From Spirosoma arboris (lineage in GTDB: Bacteria; Bacteroidota; Bacteroidia; Cytophagales; Spirosomataceae): a stretch of DNA of 64,000 nt. Positions 57,675 to 64,000 of the stretch are shown here, one piece after another. A program made the position numbers and the translations under genes. The stretch covers positions 62,001-126,000 of the forward strand of contig NZ_WPIN01000003.1 of NCBI RefSeq assembly GCF_009754945.1. The letters run 5' to 3'. The first letter of the stretch is position 1. Every line of letters begins with the position of its first letter. The notes below the pieces were generated by a model that was not told the DNA's origin, searched no databases, and saw only the letters and a program-made list of their open reading frames with translations.

Positions 57675-58229
57675 TTAAGCCTGCTTCGTTAACTGGATAT
57701 TCATTACCAGTTTAACGTCGTCGCTCACAACCACGCCACCTGCTTCGGTAACGCCATCCCAGGTCAAGCCAAACTCTTTGCGCTTAATGTTTCCTACTAG
57801 CTCAAAACCAGCTTTTGTCTGACCGTAAAAATCCTGCATCTGTCCGCCATGTTCAACCTTCAGGGTAACAGGCTTGGTTATATCACGAATCGTCAGATCG
57901 CCCGTAAGATTATAGGTATCATCGCCCGTTTTGGTAAAACTGGTTGATGTAAATGTCAGTTTAGGGAAGTTTTCAGCATCGAAAAAATCAGCGGACTTCA
58001 AGTGTCCGTCGCGTTGCTCCTGACCTGTGCTGATGCTACTGATATCGGCCGAGAACGAAATTTTAGCATCCGTAAAATCATCACCTACGGTTTCGACCTG
58101 GCCTTCAAACTGACCAAACGAACCCGTTACGGTTGAAATAACCAGGTGTTTTACTTTAAACTGAATTTCAGAATGCATAGGGTCAATAGCCCAGCTTATT
58201 GTTGTTGCGGTTGCGGGTTGTGCTTCCAT
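57675..58229 (-). CDS. YceI family protein
   Basis: 184 residues forming one YceI lipocalin-like barrel: SWAIDPMHSEIQFKVKHLVISTVTGSFGQFEG, SISTGQEQRDGHLKSADFFDAENFPKLTFTS and LTGDLTIRDITKPVTL. No signal peptide is present; the start reads MEAQPATATT, so it is probably cytoplasmic, unlike E. coli YceI. Relatives bind polyprenoid lipids. It stands alone with a terminator. Confidence 0.93.
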   Translation of the reverse strand: MEAQPATATTISWAIDPMHSEIQFKVKHLVISTVTGSFGQFEGQVETVGDDFTDAKISFSADISSISTGQEQRDGHLKSADFFDAENFPKLTFTSTSFTKTGDDTYNLTGDLTIRDITKPVTLKVEHGGQMQDFYGQTKAGFELVGNIKRKEFGLTWDGVTEAGGVVVSDDVKLVMNIQLTKQA

Positions 58230-58387
58230 GTTTTTGTTTTTTTTATTACGTGTAATGGTATTTGATGTATATACATTTAATTACAGGTAAATGTTTCAAA
58301 AGTTGAAAAACTTTTTTCAGATTGTTAAAAAGGACAATGGACTCGTGTAGAATAGCGATGGGCAAATCCATTGGCACACGCTGACCT

Positions 58388-59947
58388 TTATCGGTCCGCC
58401 ACGCCTTTCTCGGGATTGTCTGGTACTTTGGCCAGCTCCATACCTCCACCAGTTAGTTTAGCCACTTTACCTTTTGTATCGAGGCTGAAAATAACAGGGT
58501 CTTTACCATTCCAGAATTGATCATAATTAAGCCGAAATGTATCAAAATGCCAGTGATCCAGATAACCCGTTAGCAGATTATTGATAGAGGCATATAATCT
58601 GCCGTCTTTCAATGTCACTTCCACTTTTCCATAAAGCGGATCGGAGTATGAGCCCACGTAGGCAGTTAGTGGCAAAGAGGGTTTCGTATTTAGCACATGA
58701 GTACTGTCTGCTTTTCGTTCAGCTGCTTTTGCTGTCTGCTTGAATCCACTATACATCTTCAGGAAATCAGCGCTCCAGTCGTTTGACAAGCCTAGCTGCC
58801 CAAACTCATCGAAGGCACGGTACATGAGCGCATGACGTAATTCAGCGTGATCGAGATTACCCTGTACATAGACAGCTAATTTCTGATCGGGTAATTGGCC
58901 ATGAATTGCAACCATACCTGTCAGACTTCCTGTATGAAAATTCACCCGATGTCCACGATAGTCGTGCTGAAACCAGCCTAAACCATAGGTTTTCCAAACA
59001 GGCTTAGTCAATTGCTGAGTCGGGTAAAATTGCGCGTCGGTCACCAGCGTTTGTGGTTTAAATAACTCGGCCCAGGTAGCGGGTTTCAATAAGGATTTAC
59101 CTGCAAAGTGGCTACTATCGAGCATACAAATCATCCAGGTAGCTATGTCATCGGGGCATGTCCAGATAGAACCAGCCGGCCCAACGGCATCGACCAGCCC
59201 TTCTTCAATCCGGCTGTTCACGGCACGAACGGTATCATGGATTTCGATATGTGGTTTCGCACGATTGGTCTCGTCAGCCACTTCCCGAAAGAGTGCTTTT
59301 GTCCGGCGCATGCCCAATGGTTCAAAAATGCGGGTACGAATAAACACATCCCAAGGTGTACCGCTTACTTTTTCAATGACTTTACCAGCAGCCAAATACA
59401 TGATATTCTGATAGATAAAGCTTGATCGTAATGAGTATGATGGTTTGATGAGTCGCATTCGATGTAGAATTTCATCAGACGGAATCTTCATTGCGGCCCA
59501 CAGTACGTCTGCATTACCCACACCCGTATTATGAATTAGAAGATCCCGTACTCGTATCTCACGCGTAACGGCAGGGTCATAAAACTGAAAATCGGGCAGG
59601 TAATTCACGACTGGATCATCCCACTGAAGCTTACCCTCGTCGACAAGCATGCCTATACAGGCGGCTGTCATAGCCTTAGTCGTCGATGCCATAGCAAAAA
59701 GGGTTTGCGTGTCAACAGCCTCCGAGTGGCCTAATTCACGAATACCGTACCCTTTCTTCAACAGCACTTTCCCGTCTTTCACAACCGTGACGGTAAGGCC
59801 CGGTACATGCCAGTCGTGGACCGCTTGCTGTATATAGGCATCGTAGCGAGCAACGGGATCAACTGGCTTTTTTTTCGATTGAGCCCATAGTGGCTGTATA
59901 ATACAAGTGCTGGTAAACAGCGTAAAAAAGAAGAAAATAGATTTCAT
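58388..59947 (-). CDS. Serine hydrolase, class C beta-lactamase family with DUF3471 tail
   Basis: 519 residues with a signal peptide (IFFFFTLFTSTCIIQPLWAQ). The SxxK motif is ASTTKAM, the YxN motif FIYQNIMY and a late HTGSLTGM triad-like motif is present. The last ~100 residues (YVGSYSDPLYGKVEVTLKDGRLYASI) are a DUF3471-type beta domain. Possible roles are D-amino acid peptidase, esterase or cell-wall turnover. It is divergent from the M28 peptidase. Confidence 0.9.
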   Translation of the reverse strand: MKSIFFFFTLFTSTCIIQPLWAQSKKKPVDPVARYDAYIQQAVHDWHVPGLTVTVVKDGKVLLKKGYGIRELGHSEAVDTQTLFAMASTTKAMTAACIGMLVDEGKLQWDDPVVNYLPDFQFYDPAVTREIRVRDLLIHNTGVGNADVLWAAMKIPSDEILHRMRLIKPSYSLRSSFIYQNIMYLAAGKVIEKVSGTPWDVFIRTRIFEPLGMRRTKALFREVADETNRAKPHIEIHDTVRAVNSRIEEGLVDAVGPAGSIWTCPDDIATWMICMLDSSHFAGKSLLKPATWAELFKPQTLVTDAQFYPTQQLTKPVWKTYGLGWFQHDYRGHRVNFHTGSLTGMVAIHGQLPDQKLAVYVQGNLDHAELRHALMYRAFDEFGQLGLSNDWSADFLKMYSGFKQTAKAAERKADSTHVLNTKPSLPLTAYVGSYSDPLYGKVEVTLKDGRLYASINNLLTGYLDHWHFDTFRLNYDQFWNGKDPVIFSLDTKGKVAKLTGGGMELAKVPDNPEKGVADR

Positions 59948-60044
59948 AGGAGGTTGTTTGTTGCCCTAATATAAGCTTTTTCCAATTGTAGCGATTGCTT
60001 GCGAACCGGTAAGGTAGTAGCGTAGGGACGAACCGGTCTCTATG

Positions 60045-60052
60045 TATATTTG
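60045..60052 (+). promoter_or_regulatory. TAnnTTTG -7 element before the M28 peptidase
   Basis: TATATTTG lies 27 bases before ATG 60080 and overlaps the earlier possible start at 60050, so the latter is unlikely. Confidence 0.5.
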
Positions 60053-60079
60053 TCAAATCATCTTCTTACCTATACAACC

Positions 60080-61585
60080 ATGAATTACGTCAACAAACAG
60101 AAAATTCGACGCTGGCTCGTTGCCGCTCTTGTCTTGCCGATACTTCTCTCCCCTAGAGCGAGCGTTGCCCAATCGAAAGCCAGCAAAACCGCTAATGGTC
60201 TGTCGGCTATTAAAGAGAGCGATATTAAACGGGACCTTTTCGCGCTGGCAGGCGATCACTTTCGGGGCCGTGAAGGCGGTTCGCTCGATGAACTCAAAGC
60301 CTCGGCCTGGATCGCCGATCAGCTTCGGGCCATGGGACTGCAACCCGCTGGCGACGATGGCACATTCTTCCAGTTTTTTCACATTCAACGCACACGCATT
60401 ACGGAAACCACTCGACTAAACATCGGTAGTCATCAGTTGACGCATGGTCAGGATGCCTTTATTCTGGCTCCAGCCATTGCATCGGTCGATGTGCCACTTG
60501 TGTTCGTTGGTAAAGGAACACCTGAAGAACTTGCGAACGTGGATATAAAAGGGAAGGCCATAGCCCTAGAGTTTTCGGGAACGGGCCCTGCCGAACTAAG
60601 CTATCGTCGATTTTTATTTGGTACGATGAACCGTCGTGCAGCCGAGTTGGTCAAAGCGGGGGCCTTAGCAGTCGTATGGATTTCCGATGCACCCGCTCAA
60701 TTCTATTTCGACCGATGGACGACGGGGCTAGAACGTGGCCGATACGACTTACCAGGCGGAACCAACACCCGCGTCTTTTCACAAGCCCCTACGGTCTGGC
60801 TTCCAGCCAGCGCGCTGGAGTGGGTTAAACAACCCGGCCAGCAATTTACCAATGTTGTCAACGTCGAAAGTTTTAATTACCCATCCGTGAATATTGTAGC
60901 GAAGGTACCCGGTACCGATCCAAAACTGAAAGATGAGTATGTCCTCTTCAGTACGCACCAGGACCATGATGGTGTTCGGCGGGCTGTAGCAGGTGATTCG
61001 ATCTGGAATGGGGCCGATGATAACGCTAGTGGCTGTGTCGCAACAATGGCCATCGGACGGGCGTTTGTCCAGAAACCGGGAAAACGGTCAGCTCTCATTG
61101 TTTTTCATGGTGCAGAGGAACGTGGTCTGCTAGGCTCCCGCTATTATGTAGAGCATCCGACCGTACCGAAAGAATCGATCGTAGCCGTGCTGAATGCCGA
61201 GATGATTGGTCGGAACGATCCAGATAGTGCTGCTATCTTGGGCCAACAGCCACCCCACCGCAACTCGACTGAATTGGTCAATGCAGCTCTGGCTGTCAAC
61301 GAATCGGAAGCGCATTTCAAACTGGATATGCTCTGGGACAAACCCGAGCATCCCGAAGGATGGTATTTCCGTTCTGATCACCTCCCCTACGCCCGTGCGG
61401 GTGTCCCGGCCATTGCCTTCACAACTCTGCTCCACCCTGATTACCACACGCCCAAAGACGAGCCCGACCGTATCAACACCGCAAAAGTGACGCGGATTGC
61501 CAGGTGGATTTACCTAACAGGTTGGGATATAGCCAATCGGCCAACGCGTGTGCTGGTGGACGAAGGATTTAAACTGGAGCGGTGA
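60080..61585 (+). CDS. Secreted M28 family zinc metallopeptidase
   Basis: 501 residues with a signal peptide (RWLVAALVLPILLSPRASVAQ). A PA-like insert (VFVGKGTPEELANVDIKGKAIALEFSG) lies inside the catalytic domain. Zinc ligands and catalytic residues appear in order: STHQDHDG, WNGADDNASG, FHGAEERGLLGS, NAEMIGRNDPD and HPDYHTPKDEPDRI. It is an aminopeptidase or related exopeptidase acting outside the cytoplasm; the ATG at 60080 is chosen for the promoter reason given above. It stands alone. Confidence 0.92.
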   Translation: MNYVNKQKIRRWLVAALVLPILLSPRASVAQSKASKTANGLSAIKESDIKRDLFALAGDHFRGREGGSLDELKASAWIADQLRAMGLQPAGDDGTFFQFFHIQRTRITETTRLNIGSHQLTHGQDAFILAPAIASVDVPLVFVGKGTPEELANVDIKGKAIALEFSGTGPAELSYRRFLFGTMNRRAAELVKAGALAVVWISDAPAQFYFDRWTTGLERGRYDLPGGTNTRVFSQAPTVWLPASALEWVKQPGQQFTNVVNVESFNYPSVNIVAKVPGTDPKLKDEYVLFSTHQDHDGVRRAVAGDSIWNGADDNASGCVATMAIGRAFVQKPGKRSALIVFHGAEERGLLGSRYYVEHPTVPKESIVAVLNAEMIGRNDPDSAAILGQQPPHRNSTELVNAALAVNESEAHFKLDMLWDKPEHPEGWYFRSDHLPYARAGVPAIAFTTLLHPDYHTPKDEPDRINTAKVTRIARWIYLTGWDIANRPTRVLVDEGFKLER

Positions 61586-61640
61586 GATTCGTAATAGCAG
61601 ATACTTCTAGTGATGACAGATTCTTAAATCTGCCATAATA

Positions 61641-61687
61641 AGGTTTCTCAAAACCTATCGTTAGTACCGATAGGTTTTGAGAAACCT
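61641..61687. terminator. 20-bp-stem hairpin between M28 gene and response regulator
   Basis: Perfect arms 61641-61660 and 61668-61687 around a 7-base loop, between two convergent genes. Confidence 0.85.
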
Positions 61688-61731
61688 AAACTGTCGGCTA
61701 TAAGTAACCAACACCACATTCTTAGCTAAAG

Positions 61732-62409
61732 CTAAGGTGCCCGAAGTACATAGCCCTCACCAATAACCGTATGAATGAGTTTGGGGACTCCATCCTGGTC
61801 GATCTTCTTCCGCAGCAGGCCCACATACACTTCAATTGAGTTGCTACTCATGGCGTATTGCATATCCCATACCTGCTCGGCAATGGTAACTCTGGAAATA
61901 ACCCGCCCCTGATTCCGCATCAGGTATTCCAAGAGTTGAAATTCTTTTGCCGTTAGATTGATTGGTCGGTTGCCACGCCGGGCGGTACGTTCATCCAGAT
62001 TAAGAACAAGATCGGCAACGGTCAACGTCGTTTCAGACTGTAAATGGCCTGTTTGTCGGCGAGTTAACGCCCGCACACGAGCCATGAGAATATCAAACTG
62101 AACCGGTTTGACTAAATAATCGTCAGCGCCAACGTCTAAACCCGTCACGATATCCTGAGTCGTGCCCAGGGCACTCAGCATCAGAATTGGCGTTTCGACC
62201 CCCTCCTTTCGGAGAGCGGCCACCATATCCTGACCATTTTGACGGGGAAGATTAACATCCGCAATGATCAGGTCATATGGGTAATCGAGCGCCATTCGCT
62301 GGCCCATAATTCCGTCAGATGCAATCTGAATATGAAAGCCACTGGCTTCTAATCCTTTCCGGAGAAATCCGGCAATCGACGCTTCATCTTCTACGATGAG
62401 TATATGCAT
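61732..62409 (-). CDS. OmpR/PhoB-family response regulator
   Basis: 225 residues. Receiver domain: acidic pair in ILIVEDEASI, phosphoacceptor Asp51 in IIADVNLPRQNG, LMLSAL and LVKPV with the Lys. The C-terminal winged helix is NLTAKEFQLLEYLMRNQGRVISRVTIAEQVW and SNSIEVYVGLLRKKID...IHTVIGEGYVL. It is a DNA-binding regulator, with CusR/QseB-like features. No histidine kinase gene is adjacent, so its partner lies elsewhere. Confidence 0.93.
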   Translation of the reverse strand: MHILIVEDEASIAGFLRKGLEASGFHIQIASDGIMGQRMALDYPYDLIIADVNLPRQNGQDMVAALRKEGVETPILMLSALGTTQDIVTGLDVGADDYLVKPVQFDILMARVRALTRRQTGHLQSETTLTVADLVLNLDERTARRGNRPINLTAKEFQLLEYLMRNQGRVISRVTIAEQVWDMQYAMSSNSIEVYVGLLRKKIDQDGVPKLIHTVIGEGYVLRAP

Positions 62410-62478
62410 AGTGGTAAACGTTGGGGCGAAATTAGAAAAACTTCAGCACCAACGTATCATGGAAAGTATATCCCTTCT

Positions 62479-62552
62479 CTGACAGGATTTACAAAATAAG
62501 ACAGGATTCAAGTCACGGGATAAATCCTGCCTTATCCTGTAAATCCTGTCAG
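62479..62552. repeat. 30-bp imperfect inverted repeat with CTGACAGGATT units
   Basis: Arms 62479-62508 and 62523-62552 match at 27 of 30 positions. Each arm contains two copies of an ACAGGATT-type unit. It lies between the response regulator and the Gly/His-rich protein gene. Confidence 0.85.
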
Positions 62553-62563
62553 AAAGAAAAAGT

Positions 62564-62593
62564 AAAGCCCCAATCCAACTGAATCGGGGCTTT
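62564..62593 (-). terminator. Terminator of the Gly/His-rich protein gene
   Basis: AAAGCCCC and GGGGCTTT form an 8-bp stem 37 bases beyond the stop of the gene that ends at 62630. Confidence 0.7.
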
Positions 62594-62629
62594 GACGATA
62601 GGGTAATCGCTATACTGATCAATTCTGTT

Positions 62630-64000
62630 TTACCGACGACCGCCACCACCGTGGAAACCGCCACCGCCATGGAAACCTCCTCCACTAAATCCACCACCCC
62701 CGAATGATCGCATACCGCCACCACCCCAAGACTGAGAATGGTAGGTATTGGCGTTCGTTCCCTGGTAACGACCGGGTGATGCTACCCGAGCTCCATTACC
62801 AAGGCTACTCGATGATCGGGTGTATTGACCCGCATTGGTTAGCCAGTTAGCTCGTCCATTTCCAAGACCAGTAGTTGGTCCAAACGTCCGGTGAGCCGCA
62901 GACATGAAGCCCGCATTACCTGGCGTTAGGATACGGTGTTCGCCCATGTTATGGGTATAGTAGGTATTGAATCGGTTATACAGGTGAGGGTACACATAAC
63001 GACCCGATCCAAAAAACCAGTTTGAGAAACCCAGTGAAGGCAGACCAAACAGAACCATATTGCCACCCAGACCATAATAGAAACCGGTTCCATACCACCA
63101 GGCCGATGGATACCACATTGGTGAAGCATACCAATAAGGGTAGCCAAAGAAGTAAGAATACGGATTCTGGTAATAATACGAGGTATTCACCCAGGCTGGG
63201 TTCGGGTTGATTCCGCTGTTATACCCGTTCGCTTGTGCATAGGCCTGACCAGCCTGCTGCAACTCCTGTCTAGCCTGAGGATCATTGTTTAGCTGGTTCT
63301 GATAGTCAGCCAATTCCTGTTGATTTTGCACCTGTAGGCTATCGTGCAACGCTGTCAGGTCTTTCGTAACCTGATCAGGATTAGCGCGATACGCTTCGCC
63401 CAAACGCGCCGTCTTATCAATCTGATCGGTGAGTTGGGTCAACACATCAGGCATGTCAATCAATTGTCGAAACGCGCTTTGCGTCGGAATGTCCAGCGGA
63501 TTAATCAGGTTATCGAACGCTTGTTGGGCCTGTTGGTTAATGTTATCGACCTGAATCAGATCGGCGTTGTGATGGCGATATAGTTTCCAGGCTGATGTCT
63601 GCAAATCCGCAGGCATATTTTTTGTCAGGTCTTTTACCGTTTGTTCAGTAGACCCCGCAGGCAAGGTAGCCAGAGCATGCAACATGTCGGGATACCGGGA
63701 CAAATCGTAAAACCAGGCTTGCTTATTTTGGCCATACGATTGAATCAGGCTGGCAAAGGCCTGCTCACTGGTTGCTCGTTGCTGTGCCAGAGCAGTGAGG
63801 ACATTAGGCTGTACGCTGGCCAATAAGATCGACCGGCGCACATCGTCGCGATATGGTGCAATAGCCGAGACAATGGTTTGGTCATTAGCAGGTTGCTGAT
63901 CTGGTTCTGTAGTTTGGGCTATGGTAGATTGCCATCCTGCCGACAACAGCCCAAGTGTCAGCACCAGAGCTTTCGTTGGGATGAATTGGATGAACGTTTT
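62630..64000 (-). CDS. Secreted Gly/Tyr/His-rich protein (5' end outside window)
   Basis: At least 456 residues, open to the window edge; the start is outside. A GTG at 63964 is possible, but the frame just upstream encodes FIQFIPTKALVLTLGLLSAGWQ, the fuller signal peptide. After a signal cleaved near IAQ there are helical repeats rich in Gln/Ala (residues about 30-250), then an aromatic segment (SYFFGYPYWYASPMWYPSAWWYGTGF) and a C-terminal Gly-rich stretch with His (GGFSGGGFHGGGGFHGGGGRR). No family name is certain; some relation to DUF3300 proteins is possible. Confidence 0.7.
   Translation of the reverse strand, partial: KTFIQFIPTKALVLTLGLLSAGWQSTIAQTTEPDQQPANDQTIVSAIAPYRDDVRRSILLASVQPNVLTALAQQRATSEQAFASLIQSYGQNKQAWFYDLSRYPDMLHALATLPAGSTEQTVKDLTKNMPADLQTSAWKLYRHHNADLIQVDNINQQAQQAFDNLINPLDIPTQSAFRQLIDMPDVLTQLTDQIDKTARLGEAYRANPDQVTKDLTALHDSLQVQNQQELADYQNQLNNDPQARQELQQAGQAYAQANGYNSGINPNPAWVNTSYYYQNPYSYFFGYPYWYASPMWYPSAWWYGTGFYYGLGGNMVLFGLPSLGFSNWFFGSGRYVYPHLYNRFNTYYTHNMGEHRILTPGNAGFMSAAHRTFGPTTGLGNGRANWLTNAGQYTRSSSSLGNGARVASPGRYQGTNANTYHSQSWGGGGMRSFGGGGFSGGGFHGGGGFHGGGGRR

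Noticed and set aside
62443..62724. Minus-strand frame of 93 residues overlapping the end of the Gly/His-rich gene
   Set aside because: It is a frame shadow of the Gly-rich repeats and of the terminator region.

Overview
The window looks like a chromosome segment from a Bacteroidota member of the order Cytophagales, most like Spirosoma. This is inferred from gene content and style; no database was searched. Pointers are the two TonB-dependent receptors (one with a carboxypeptidase-D-like plug extension), a giant beta-propeller hybrid histidine kinase, a Wzi-family outer-membrane protein, many secreted hydrolases and lipoproteins, starts without Shine-Dalgarno sequences, and several TAnnTTTG promoter elements just upstream of genes.

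Layout. 1-3.2 kb: a GHMP-kinase/nucleotidyltransferase fusion. 3.4-6.4 kb: a small AT-rich accessory patch with a DUF4160/DUF2442 pair and a large nuclease-like protein that may be a fused two-component defence protein. 6.5-18.1 kb: mostly minus-strand housekeeping genes: dnaK, a methyltransferase, a DUF937 gene, thrS-infC-rpmI-rplT, a TPR lipoprotein coupled to an RNA-methyltransferase-like gene, EVE and DinB genes, plus a plus-strand NuiA-type nuclease inhibitor. 18.5-28.8 kb: Wzi, SanA/YdcF, VOC, topoisomerase IV subunit A, a D-2-hydroxyacid dehydrogenase, an acetylxylan-esterase-like enzyme, DUF4105, rsmI and a pterin carbinolamine dehydratase. 29-45 kb: an accessory and polysaccharide-related stretch with a clan GH-A-like lipoprotein, FkbM methyltransferase, alpha/beta hydrolase, the 1402-residue hybrid kinase, an MFS transporter, a class C beta-lactamase-like hydrolase and a GH51 arabinofuranosidase. 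45.5-57.5 kb: two TonB receptors accompanied by three paralogues of an unrecognised ~180-residue membrane-anchored protein ending in HSPPPE/Q, a FecR N-terminal-only protein, an NQxSIL heptapeptide-repeat protein, an AhpD-like enzyme and an FG-GAP/ASPIC protein. 57.6-64 kb: YceI, a second serine hydrolase, an M28 peptidase, a response regulator without an adjacent kinase, and a Gly/His-rich secreted protein cut by the window end.

The second striking layer is non-coding. About a dozen long inverted repeats lie in gaps between genes, with stems of 16-32 bp and one perfect 52-bp palindrome. Several are built from degenerate 7-8-nt tandem units. They also sit inside the normally co-transcribed thrS-infC-rpmI-rplT block. 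In two genes such repeats fall within coding sequence and supply part of the signal peptide.

The best candidates for an undescribed system are the HSPPPE family with its TonB receptors and the fused nuclease protein at 4.2-6.4 kb. No rRNA, complete tRNA, transposase or CRISPR array was seen.
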